DNA of 64,000 bases. Source: Bermanella sp049115935 (lineage in GTDB: Bacteria; Pseudomonadota; Gammaproteobacteria; Pseudomonadales; Oceanobacteraceae). The stretch covers positions 1 to 64,000 of the forward strand of contig JAGDZK010000032.1 in NCBI GenBank assembly GCA_049115935.1. Direction: 5' to 3'. The stretch's first letter is position 1. The number at the start of each line of letters is the position of its first letter. Shown here one piece after another: positions 19,534 through 27,644 of this stretch. Both the position numbers and the translations under genes were made by a program. The notes under the pieces are model-generated. The model was not told the origin of the DNA. It saw only the letters and a list, made by a program, of their open reading frames with translations, and searched no databases.

Positions 19534-19797
19534 GTCAAGGTTGAACGTTTCTATTTTGTTGTATCAGTTCAAACCTGATCTCAATGGTTATATGACTAAG
19601 TCAAAATTTTTCATCTAATTAGTTAAAGTATCTGTCTAGATTATCGTAGAGAAAGTAAGGGGCAATCCCGTTACTGCATTAGATCTCTTTCACTGAGCAG
19701 CGTTGATTTAAGGACGAGAACACTATTTAAGGGCTATTAAAAATATTGGGGGGTAAAAAGAACTTAGGTTTTATGTAAGATCAAATCTTGAGTAATC
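19534..19797. other. Gene-free gap with a possible RHS-tail scrap
   Basis: No gene is seen in these 264 bases. Bases 19577-19618 can be read as DLNGYMTKSKFFI followed by a stop, resembling the junction DPSGYMTM that closes the RHS core at 18556-18585. This is short enough to be chance. The rest is AT-rich and without structure that I can see. Confidence 0.3.
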
Positions 19798-20238
19798 CTA
19801 TATTGAATCAAGCTGTTGCCGTACTTCCATCAATATTTGGCCGAGCATATTTCTTCCTCTGCCGTTACCTCCATCAGCCCAATAGCTATCATTGCTAGTA
19901 TGTTCAACTAGGAAGGAGGTCTGGGTTGATTTAAGAAGCTGTTTAAGGTCGTCATATTGAGTGAATTTAGCCTTAATTGCTGTACGCATAACATCGACTT
20001 TGACTTGTTCCCAATCCTTTCTTAAAGGTTTATTCTTATCTTGCCCGGCAATCATAGCTTCCATTGGACTGGAGAGTAGCCTAATTTTTTCTTCATATTG
20101 CGTGTCTTTAAACTTTTGTGCTTGGAAATAGTGTTCAGTGGTTGGCCATGTTTTTCCATCAATTTTTACTGGGTGGTCAGAAAAATTCGAAAATTCACCA
20201 TAGGGCTCTGTTGGTTTATAGAACCTGATTGTATTCAT
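19798..20238 (-). CDS. NADAR-domain protein (YbiA-like), N-glycosidase / ADP-ribosyl-reversal family
   Basis: A 146-residue cytosolic NADAR-fold protein (PF08719, YbiA group). Visible family motifs are GEFSNFS near residue 14, WPTTEHYFQAQKF (residues 31-43, with Glu35 in the active-site EHY) and the glycine-rich end GNGRGRNMLGQILMEVR. Known family activities are hydrolysis of reactive riboflavin-synthesis intermediates (YbiA) and, for some members, removal of ADP-ribose from guanosine in nucleic acids. It sits inside the toxin island, on the opposite strand, between the immunity gene of an ADP-ribosyltransferase-like toxin and an orphan RHS tail. A protective role against such toxins is therefore attractive but inferred. 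A second, diverged NADAR gene lies at 31548-32024. Confidence 0.9.
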   Translation of the reverse strand: MNTIRFYKPTEPYGEFSNFSDHPVKIDGKTWPTTEHYFQAQKFKDTQYEEKIRLLSSPMEAMIAGQDKNKPLRKDWEQVKVDVMRTAIKAKFTQYDDLKQLLKSTQTSFLVEHTSNDSYWADGGNGRGRNMLGQILMEVRQQLDSI

Positions 20239-20326
20239 CGATAATTTCCTTTTATAGGTCGCTTATAGGCCATTATGTCACGGTTAAGTGCAAGTTACGA
20301 AGCAGCCCAATTGATTTAGTGTTTAA

Positions 20327-22144
20327 GAGGTTTTTTATGTACAGAAAGATTTCTCCACTTACACCTACGACAATCGAGATCGCTTAAAGACCGAGACCCA
20401 GCCCAATGGCGTGGTGTTAACCTATGACTACGACGCCAACGGCAATCGCACACAAGTCAAAACCTCGCGAACAACAGGCGGCGAACACACTACCACAGTG
20501 GATTATGGTTACGATGCATTAAATCGTTTAACAACCGTAACAGACAACAGTGGCACCACCACCTACACCTATGACAAGGTGGGCAATCAAAAAACCGTTA
20601 CCTATGCAAACGGCATAGTAACTGAATACATTTATAACGATGTGAATCAGCTAGAAAACCTGATTACCAAAAACGCAAACGGCGACGTGTTAAGCCGCTA
20701 CACCTACGAACTGGATAACACCGGCCGACGTGAATCGATCACCGAAGAAGGTGGCCGATATACGGATTACACCTACGATAACCTGTATCGACTAACGGAT
20801 GAAACCATCACAGATGCAATCAACGGAAACTACCGAGCCAACTACCAATACGACTGGGTCGGCAACCGTACTTATGAAACCGTTGATGGTGTGAGTACAG
20901 CTTACAGTTACGATTTAAATGATCGTCTAACCAGTCAAGGTGGTACCACTTACACCTATGATGCTAATGGCAATACGTTAATTGAAACGCTGGATGGCAA
21001 CGTCACCACTTATCTATACGATCACAAAAATAAATTAACCTCAGTTGAAAAATCAGGCGTTCAAACAACCTACAGCTATAACGTTAACGGTATTCGTGAT
21101 TCAAAAACAGAAGGTGGTGTTACCACTTCTTATGTTGTTGATAGTAATCGAGACTATGCTCAGGTTCTTGAGGAGGTTGTAGATGGTTTGTCTATTGTTA
21201 CTTATTCTTATGGACATGACTTGATATCACAGAACCGTGAAGGAGACTTCAGGTTCTATCAATATGATGGTTTAGGTTCCACGCGTGAATTAACGGACAG
21301 CAGTGGTGCTGTAACGGATTCATATGACTATGAAGCCTTTGGGGATGTACTGAATGAAACGGGTGGCACTGACAATAATTATAAGTTTACCGGTGAGCAG
21401 TTTGATACGGGCCTAAATCAGTATTATCTGAGAGCAAGATATTACGATCAGGGAGTGGGGAGATTTACGCAGCAGGATACGTGGATGGGTAATAACCATG
21501 ATCCTATTACTTTAAACAAGTATGTTTACGGTAATGCTGATCCAGTAAGCTACATTGACCCGACAGGGAATTGGAGCTTGGGTAGTGCAATGTCTTCAAT
21601 CAATATTATGTCTAATTTGGTAAGTACGGTTCATACAGGATATAACGTATTTCAAATGTCGTCAGGTGACGATATAACAGCTAAGGATGTTGCGATTGCA
21701 TTAATATATCAATTAGGGGCTTCGCGTATAAAATCTCTCAAGTTATTTTCTAAATCCTGCAAAGGGAATAAGAAGTGTGGTCCACCAGTCTTAGGTGGTA
21801 GGTTTAGAGATGTAAATAAGTGGAGGAAGCAACATAAAAAAGGTGGTGAAGTTCACCATATTCCAGCCAAAAGTGCGGTTAAAACGCATATGTCAGGAAA
21901 TGCATCTCCTGCGATATGGATGAAAAAAGAGGATCATCAAAAGACAGCTAGTCATACTTGGGTTTCTGGCAGTAGAACGTATTGGTCAGTTCAAAAATCT
22001 CTTCTAAATGGGGATAAGTGGTGTAAGGCCATTCAAATGGACGTGGATGATATTAGATCTAAGTTTCATGGGAAATATGAAGGCGCTCTTATTCAAATGA
22101 AACTGCAGTTACCGGTGATTATTGGAAAAAGTTGCGCATTCTAA
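20327..22144 (+). pseudogene. Orphan RHS C-terminal cassette with HNH-type nuclease toxin tip
   Basis: The frame is open from 20327, but no credible start codon is seen; the first usable one is GTG 20411, inside the RHS repeats, with no good ribosome site. From about 20354 it is almost identical to 17352-18575 of the giant gene and covers the last YD repeats and the core (RARYYDQGVGRFTQQD, then DPTGN at about 21555). The two then diverge completely. The tip contains GGEVHHIPAKSA, IWMKKEDHQKTASH and MDVDDIRSKFHGKYEGA, a widespread polymorphic-toxin pattern of the HNH/EHHH nuclease kind with histidines as likely metal ligands. It is best read as a displaced toxin module, silent until recombined onto the main shell. 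The distinct ending is intact, and a likely immunity gene follows. Confidence 0.85.
20354..21560 (+). repeat. RHS core segment duplicated from 17352-18575 (copy 2)
   Basis: Direct repeat of the 3' part of the giant RHS gene. Identity begins at about ACCTACGACAATCG near 20360 and ends where the proteins leave the RHS core at DPTGN, just before the toxin-specific sequence. Confidence 0.88.
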
Positions 22145-22154
22145 GGGAAAGGTA

Positions 22155-22604
22155 ATGGATATAAATATTCTAAAAAGAAAAGGTATTGAAGGTGCTTTAT
22201 TCGGAAGTAATAGAGATGAGATTAGATCAAATTTCACTTGCCCATTAACTAGTTTTAAGGCTCAAGCCTGGGATGTAATTGAGTCTGATTACTACGATGA
22301 TGCATTTTTAAGGTTGTCATATGATGAAGAATTAAAATTATCTAATATAGGTATTCTTCCTCATGGTAGCGTATATTTTGATGGGTGTAAGTTGGATGTA
22401 AAAAATTTAAAAACCTTGTTAAATAAACTTAAAAGTTTAGGGTTTAAATTCGGTAAAATTGAGCAAGGTTACTACTTCGATGAGCTTGGACTATGTATTT
22501 CCTATGAAGGAAAATTCGTAACAGCTATTGAATTATACATGGGTAAATATGAGGATTTATTGCAAGTAACACTTTCTAGAGCATCTGCTTATTATTCTGA
22601 ATAA
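22155..22604 (+). CDS. Likely immunity protein for the orphan HNH-type toxin
   Basis: A 149-residue soluble protein starting 10 bases after the orphan toxin stop codon. GGGAA upstream gives a normal ribosome site for ATG 22155; an upstream in-frame TTG inside the toxin gene is less likely. It has alternating charged and hydrophobic segments (LSYDEELKLSNIGILPHGSV, GLCISYEGKFVTAIELYMG) and no membrane segment. I do not recognise a family. Position makes it the cognate immunity gene, which would protect the cell if the orphan toxin is expressed. Confidence 0.65.
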   Translation: MDINILKRKGIEGALFGSNRDEIRSNFTCPLTSFKAQAWDVIESDYYDDAFLRLSYDEELKLSNIGILPHGSVYFDGCKLDVKNLKTLLNKLKSLGFKFGKIEQGYYFDELGLCISYEGKFVTAIELYMGKYEDLLQVTLSRASAYYSE

Positions 22605-22643
22605 TCGATAACGAAGCAAGCTAATTCAAGTCAAAGTATGTCT

Positions 22644-22696
22644 CATTAGATCAATACTACCTCCGCGCAAGATATTACGATCAGGGAGTGGGGAGT
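22644..22696 (+). pseudogene. Fragment of a third RHS core tail
   Basis: Bases 22647-22694 translate to LDQYYLRARYYDQGVGS, matching the conserved RHS core seen at about 18418-18470 and 21412-21460. The similarity stops abruptly after about 50 bases. This is the remnant of another displaced C-terminal cassette. Confidence 0.8.
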
Positions 22697-23530
22697 GTGT
22701 ACTGGCAAACTAATTCCGGTCACGGTTTAAGAGGTTTGAGCTTGCCTTCCAAATCGCTAAATGATTTTCATGGTTAACTAGTTTTAGGGGGGGAACCATG
22801 GCCCATTAAAACCTCAGATTAGTGCTTTTAATGTAACCACATTTATCTTTACGAATCACTCTCCCAATAAAATCAAAGAGTGTAATATAAATTATTAAAC
22901 GAAAGGTTGCCCCTACTGTTGTATTTCCCTTGTGTTGAAACTTAAATAGCCCCTTCCGCAAACTAAATGATCAGTTTATTTAGTGCTACTGCCCCTTAAA
23001 GTTGCATCTATGGATAGCGAAAATGATCAACGCCAGAATAGTTATCTTGATAGTGATCGTGTCGTGATATGAATTGATTTAAACGCCTAATAAATAAGCT
23101 AATATCCATTAAACGTGATCGCTATGCTTCAACAGTTTCTTGCAGATCTTCAAAGTCAGATTTTGTAAAATTAGGATGGCATAAATAATACTTACTGGGT
23201 ACGTTGCTTTTTAGAGGTTGTGCCAGCGCTGATTCACCTCGTTAATATCACAGCTTTTTAATTGATATGAAAAATCATATGATAGTATTTGGATGTAATG
23301 ACATAAGCTGAAATATCAATAGTAAATACTTGATGTGGATTTAAAGGTTGGCTTTCAAGCTAAGTGAGGCGATTTATAGATGTCAGGGGTTTAGTTCTGT
23401 TTAATGTAATAGATATTTAACTAATGAAGAAACAGTGCGGTTAATATAACTTAGCTTTTATTATTTGCGCATTAAGCTTTTTAGAAACTATGAATAATAA
23501 ATTATGATAAAACACTGTAAATGGATTTAT
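22697..23530. other. AT-rich stretch without an intact gene
   Basis: Over 800 bases lack a convincing gene on either strand. On the minus strand, 23008-23241 is open except for a single TAG and would read as RGESALAQPLKSNVPSKYY and onward, then MDISLFIRRLNQFIS after the stop; this may be a decayed gene. I saw no insertion-sequence ends or target duplications. The stretch sits at the right edge of the toxin island and is best seen as decayed accessory DNA. Confidence 0.45.
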
Positions 23531-24253
23531 ATGAAGTACACAATATTGCTATGCTTACTATTAAGTACGCCAGTGTGGGCAATGGATGATTTAACGTATG
23601 TCATTACCCTGGGTAGTGAAACACATAAAATTTCATCAAAAAATCAAATTCTTAATCTGGATCAGGCCGCCACATCTTTTGCCGACGATCATATTGATCG
23701 TGAATTTATCGCCAGAATTGGTCGAACATACTTACCTGCAAACCCCAGTGCAAAAAGCGTTAGTGTGAGTATTGAAAAAAATACGCTGGCGGCCTATTTC
23801 TCTTATGCTTATATGGATGAGACGCGTTTATCAGATGCTAAAAACCTTAGCATTATTAACCCGGTTGGTGATCGCTCTCCAGGATACGTTAGTGCAACCG
23901 CGAGCTTAAAAGCACAAAGTGTTCAGTTAGGTGCATACTACATTGCAAAGCCCTATAAAAAGCTTAACTTTGGCCCGAGCATGGGTATCAAGTACTGGGA
24001 AAAACAAGACATTCTGCAAAAGCACTTAACTTATGAAACCGATGACGGTGCTATTGTGACTCAGGTGGGTAGTGTCGAAACCATTACAGTATCAGAAAAA
24101 AGCACGTTCAAAGACAGCGGAATTTCACCGTATGTTGGTGGGTTTATCAGGCTGAAACTTAAGAGCGTTCAAGTTGGACTTGATGTTAAGTTATACGCCG
24201 AAACAAATTACTCCTATCAAGTTTCTACCCTTAACGCGGGATACCGGTTTTAG
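23531..24253 (+). CDS. Outer-membrane beta-barrel protein, unknown role
   Basis: A 240-residue exported protein. MKYTILLCLLLSTPVWA is a signal peptide with cleavage after WA. The mature part has alternating amphipathic strands and ends in AGYRF, the aromatic C-terminal signature recognised by the outer-membrane insertion machinery. I prefer ATG 23531, directly at the signal peptide, to ATG 23504, which would add nine residues. No specific family is recognised. It lies alone at the boundary between the toxin island and core genes, followed by a DUF1304 gene. Confidence 0.7.
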   Translation: MKYTILLCLLLSTPVWAMDDLTYVITLGSETHKISSKNQILNLDQAATSFADDHIDREFIARIGRTYLPANPSAKSVSVSIEKNTLAAYFSYAYMDETRLSDAKNLSIINPVGDRSPGYVSATASLKAQSVQLGAYYIAKPYKKLNFGPSMGIKYWEKQDILQKHLTYETDDGAIVTQVGSVETITVSEKSTFKDSGISPYVGGFIRLKLKSVQVGLDVKLYAETNYSYQVSTLNAGYRF

Positions 24254-24322
24254 TGATTGGCTTTCTTCGTGACGGTTATCGGTCTATGATCAGGGCGCTC
24301 ATATAATAAAAAAGGAAATCCC

Positions 24323-24691
24323 ATGGAATATCTAGCAATGGCCCTAGTGCTATTAGTGGCCCTAGAGCATGTTTATATCTTAATGCTGGAAATGTTTTTA
24401 TGGACGAAACCGCGCACAAGGAAAATATTCGGAATTTCTAAACAAGACGTAGAAACCACCAAGGTGCTGGCGGCTAATCAGGGATTGTATAACGGTTTTC
24501 TTGCGGCGGGTTTGATTTGGGGGCTTTTTCATAGCAATGGCGAGTTTGCCTTTCAAATACAAGTATTCTTTTTAGCCTGCGTGATGATCGCTGCGATGTA
24601 TGGCGGTATAACCGCGAAAAAATCCATCTTAGTTGTGCAAGGTATGCCAGCCACCCTTGCCATGGTGGCTGTATTAATAAATGCCGCTTAA
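24323..24691 (+). CDS. DUF1304 family membrane protein
   Basis: A 122-residue inner-membrane protein with four hydrophobic segments (about residues 3-28, 52-70, 75-95 and 102-120). The pattern LVALEHVYILMLEMFLW, the charged loop with RKIFG and the NQGLYNGFLAAGL segment are those of the DUF1304 family. The function is not known. AAAGGAAA precedes the ATG at normal spacing. Confidence 0.85.
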   Translation: MEYLAMALVLLVALEHVYILMLEMFLWTKPRTRKIFGISKQDVETTKVLAANQGLYNGFLAAGLIWGLFHSNGEFAFQIQVFFLACVMIAAMYGGITAKKSILVVQGMPATLAMVAVLINAA

Positions 24692-24712
24692 GCGATTTTA
24701 TAACCCATCAAA

Positions 24713-24764
24713 GTAGGTGGGGCAGCGCCCGACACCAGGATTGGATGTGGGCTATGCGCCCACA
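24713..24764. repeat. REP-like palindromes between convergent genes
   Basis: GTAGGTGGGGCAGCGCCCGA (24713-24732) resembles one arm of the palindrome at 31306-31366. It is followed by TGTGGGC-TATGC-GCCCACA (24746-24764), a perfect seven-base stem. It separates the DUF1304 gene from the convergent cbiX and may act as a bidirectional terminator. Confidence 0.55.
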
Positions 24765-24790
24765 GTGTTAGCGGTTGCAAACCTAATCAA

Positions 24791-25156
24791 TTATTTATCC
24801 CGAGCAGCCTGCTGCAAAATCCAACTCGGCATCAGATCAGCCGCCCCCAGGTGCTCTAATAACGTAAACGTCACTTGTGGGTAATTGGCTTTGGCTTCGC
24901 TTAAAAGCTCAGGTAAATCCTCGGTCACGTGCATACCTGCAGCTAAAAAGTAAGGCAATATGGTCACCTCTTTTGCCCCTTCTTCAACCAACTTGGCCAC
25001 AGCATCAGGCACTTTTGGGCTGGTGAGCTCTAAAAAACCATGGGTAACCAAGGCAAAAGGGCTGGTTTGTTGTTTGAGTTTGTCCGCCAAATCTGCCACT
25101 TCTTGATTTGAGCTAACTTTTCGTGAACCGTGGGCGATCAATAATAACGCTTTCAT
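24791..25156 (-). CDS. cbiX: CbiX/SirB-type sirohydrochlorin chelatase family protein, short form
   Basis: A 121-residue class II chelatase of the short CbiX type, which inserts cobalt or iron into sirohydrochlorin for cobalamin or siroheme and works as a dimer of half-size subunits. LLLIAHGSRK near the N-terminus holds the metal-binding histidine, and PYFLAAGMHVTEDLP holds the second histidine region. Siroheme would serve nitrite or sulfite reductase. No other cobalamin or siroheme gene is adjacent, so the metal is not settled. Confidence 0.88.
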   Translation of the reverse strand: MKALLLIAHGSRKVSSNQEVADLADKLKQQTSPFALVTHGFLELTSPKVPDAVAKLVEEGAKEVTILPYFLAAGMHVTEDLPELLSEAKANYPQVTFTLLEHLGAADLMPSWILQQAARDK

Positions 25157-25350
25157 GTGAATCCTTAGGTCTCCCAGATTGGCTATCTGAGCGGTTTAAT
25201 CATGGGGCTAACCATACCTTTTTCCCATGAATTGGGGAAATATCATCACCCCTTCTCAATGTCTGAAAATTGGCAGTTATTCCCTTTCCCGTAGGAGGGG
25301 AATTCAGGTAAAGTTGTGCCCTTTATTTGTCGCTCGAGCCTTATATTAGT

Positions 25351-26805
25351 ATGTTTTTTGAACAGGAACGCAGTCAGTTTTTTCGCCCGCTCACCAGTAA
25401 GTATCGCGAGCAAATGGTGGAGTGCCTGCGTGAACTGTATAAGCAGCTTTACTCCTCTAGCCACGCGGGCAGTGCTGAGTATGGTCAGGCGTTAAGCCGT
25501 GAGACCATGATCAACATTTTTAGCGAGGCTTTAGTGCGTGCTCCGGTGATGCAAAGTGACGATGAAGATGAAGAAGGTCGCTTTAAAACCCACCGAGAGC
25601 TAGCTGCTTGGTTACTTAATACGTTGCTGGAGCACGGTTGGATCGAAAAACAAGTCGATGAAGCCACATTGCAATCCAGTTTCAGTTTTAGCCGCTGGGG
25701 TCGCCATTTTGTAGAGCCCTTCCTTGAAGGCAAGCAGACACAACAGGTGGCTCGCCACCGTAACACCCGAAATGTGCGTAACGCCCTTGAAAGCTTTCTT
25801 GAGCACGGTGAGGTCTATGATCTGCTGGACGCATACGAATACTCAGAGCGCATCATCAGTGACTTTACTGATGTAATAAGTGAATTGGATGAGCGTAAGC
25901 GCGCCCTTGTGCGTGAAATGGAAGGGCAAATGCTGGTGCAAAAAGCCAGTGATCAGTTTTTTGATTTCATGGAAAAACGCTTTCAGCCAGACTTGGCCGT
26001 GCGCTTATCGGCCGATAACGTTGAAAAATACCGTGATCAAATCAGCCAGCTGGTGGATCAAATTAAAGCCAGCCCCAAAAGTGCCAAAGCCAAAGCCGAA
26101 AAACGCTTGCGTGAATTATTACCCGAACAAGTTCAAGGGAATAGCTCTGTATTGTGGTCGGTGCTGGATGATATTGAACACCGTTTAAAAAGCGCCTGTG
26201 AACATGTATTACCACTGGTGCGAAAGTCGCTGCAAAACTTTACCAAGCGCGCCGATATTATTATTCGCCAAATGAGTTATTTGGCCAGTCAAAAACACAA
26301 TGATGTGGTGAGTGTGTGCAAACACTTGTCATCCTTATCTCAAGACGAGCAAAACGCTCAGCTTGAGCATGTGTCATCCATGATGGCCGTGCCACAGTTA
26401 CGCTTTATTGATCCAAACCAAGTACGCTTACAAGCACCAAGGCGTCGTACCGTGATTGACGATGGTGTGGATGAAGGCTTAGAAAGTGTCGATCAAGATA
26501 GCCGTCGTGAGTTGTATGTACAGCAAGCGCTGGATCAAGCATTTTTTGTTAATAACAACCAAGTGCGTCGCTATATGGTTGAGCAATTTATTTCACGAGA
26601 TGAAATCAGCTCAAGCGAAATACCAGTTAATTCAGCGGCTGATTTGTTAGCCATTGCTCATGTGGTGAGTGTGGGCGCGGTGGATAACTTATCCAGCGAA
26701 TACCATTTTGAATTAAATTGGGTGGATCAAAAATCAGATGAATACTTCGAACAAAAAGATGTGTTCAGCATTCGCCTAATTAAAAAAGAAAACGCTGCGG
26801 CGTAG
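25351..26805 (+). CDS. mksF: MksF / JetA-like kleisin subunit of a MukB-like condensin
   Basis: First gene of a three-gene SMC-like operon. The 484-residue product is a kleisin/MukF-type subunit that bridges the SMC heads and can be placed in the MksF / Wadjet JetA family. The N-terminal part (FFEQERSQFFRPLTSKYRE) looks like a winged-helix dimerisation domain; the middle is helical and highly charged; the C-terminal part again looks like a winged helix. The start is uncertain: ATG 25351 has no clear ribosome site, and the in-frame TTG 25327 has none either, although a strong AGGAGG lies farther up at 25293-25298. mksE follows after 53 bases. Confidence 0.82.
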   Translation: MFFEQERSQFFRPLTSKYREQMVECLRELYKQLYSSSHAGSAEYGQALSRETMINIFSEALVRAPVMQSDDEDEEGRFKTHRELAAWLLNTLLEHGWIEKQVDEATLQSSFSFSRWGRHFVEPFLEGKQTQQVARHRNTRNVRNALESFLEHGEVYDLLDAYEYSERIISDFTDVISELDERKRALVREMEGQMLVQKASDQFFDFMEKRFQPDLAVRLSADNVEKYRDQISQLVDQIKASPKSAKAKAEKRLRELLPEQVQGNSSVLWSVLDDIEHRLKSACEHVLPLVRKSLQNFTKRADIIIRQMSYLASQKHNDVVSVCKHLSSLSQDEQNAQLEHVSSMMAVPQLRFIDPNQVRLQAPRRRTVIDDGVDEGLESVDQDSRRELYVQQALDQAFFVNNNQVRRYMVEQFISRDEISSSEIPVNSAADLLAIAHVVSVGAVDNLSSEYHFELNWVDQKSDEYFEQKDVFSIRLIKKENAAA

Positions 26806-26858
26806 AGACTATTGTGTGCTGAGGCACCAACAACGCTCGCAGATGGGCCAGGACTAAT

Positions 26859-27644
26859 ATGTTAAATAAAATAGAACAGTTATTAGAAAAAGAAGGCGTA
26901 CAGCTTAAAGAATTCAGCGAATTGGTAATTCGTTTAATGGATTATGGAGTGATCTGTCGTGACGAATCACAGGTCGAGCAAGTGCTGTATGACCGCTATC
27001 TTCGCATTGAAGAAATTGTACAAGATTATATCTCGTTAATGGCGATTCGCATTCAACATGATCGTCGTTTTCAATTTATCCGTTGTTTCCCCCCAGGTGC
27101 ACAAGTGCCTGGCATGGAAGAAGATGACCAGCCGTTTAATAGCGGCATGCGAGTACGCTTAAGTCAAAATGAAGTGGCCTTAGTATTAGTATTACGCTCA
27201 CAATACGACAAAGCCTTACGTGAAGGGTTAGTAGATGAGCAAGGTTGCGTCATGGTAAGCCTTGAATCATTAAGTATTGCTTTGAAAAATTTATTGGGTC
27301 GCAGTTTGCCTGAGCAATTAACGGAACGTAAAAACCTGTTTCGCCGTTTGCGTCAGTTGCGTCTAATACAGCTAGCGAATGAAGATGCGTTAGAGCATGC
27401 TGAGTTTTGGCTAAAAGTGCGCCCTATGATCATGAGTTATGTCAGTGATGAAGTATTAAGCACGCTAGTAGCTGAGCAAGAAGAAGCTGAGATTGAAGTC
27501 AGTGAACAAGCGGATTCAAAATCAGAAGCGGGTGAAACCGAAGTATCAGCAGCAAGCGAAAGCGAGCAAGCAGAGTCCGAAATTGATGACGAAGAAGAGG
27601 CTTTCGAGAATAGCCCGAGTGTATTTGCGCAGGAGTCTAAGTAA
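26859..27644 (+). CDS. mksE: MksE / JetB-like KITE subunit of a MukB-like condensin
   Basis: A 261-residue MukE-like (KITE) subunit. Residues 1-205 are predicted tandem winged helices (IRLMDYGVICRDESQVEQVL and onward), and the last 50 residues are a glutamate- and serine-rich acidic tail. KITE proteins bind the kleisin and regulate ATP-dependent DNA engagement by the SMC subunit. AGGA precedes the ATG. The stop codon overlaps the mksB start by one base (TAATG), so the two are translationally coupled. Confidence 0.82.
   Translation: MLNKIEQLLEKEGVQLKEFSELVIRLMDYGVICRDESQVEQVLYDRYLRIEEIVQDYISLMAIRIQHDRRFQFIRCFPPGAQVPGMEEDDQPFNSGMRVRLSQNEVALVLVLRSQYDKALREGLVDEQGCVMVSLESLSIALKNLLGRSLPEQLTERKNLFRRLRQLRLIQLANEDALEHAEFWLKVRPMIMSYVSDEVLSTLVAEQEEAEIEVSEQADSKSEAGETEVSAASESEQAESEIDDEEEAFENSPSVFAQESK

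Noticed and set aside
22605..22643. Integron attC-like site after the orphan immunity gene
   Set aside because: GATAACGAAGCAAGC-like words occur at 22609 and near 20295, but no paired core sites or hairpin arms could be laid out.
22697..23503. Insertion sequence remnant
   Set aside because: No terminal inverted repeats, target duplication or transposase motifs were found in the stretch.
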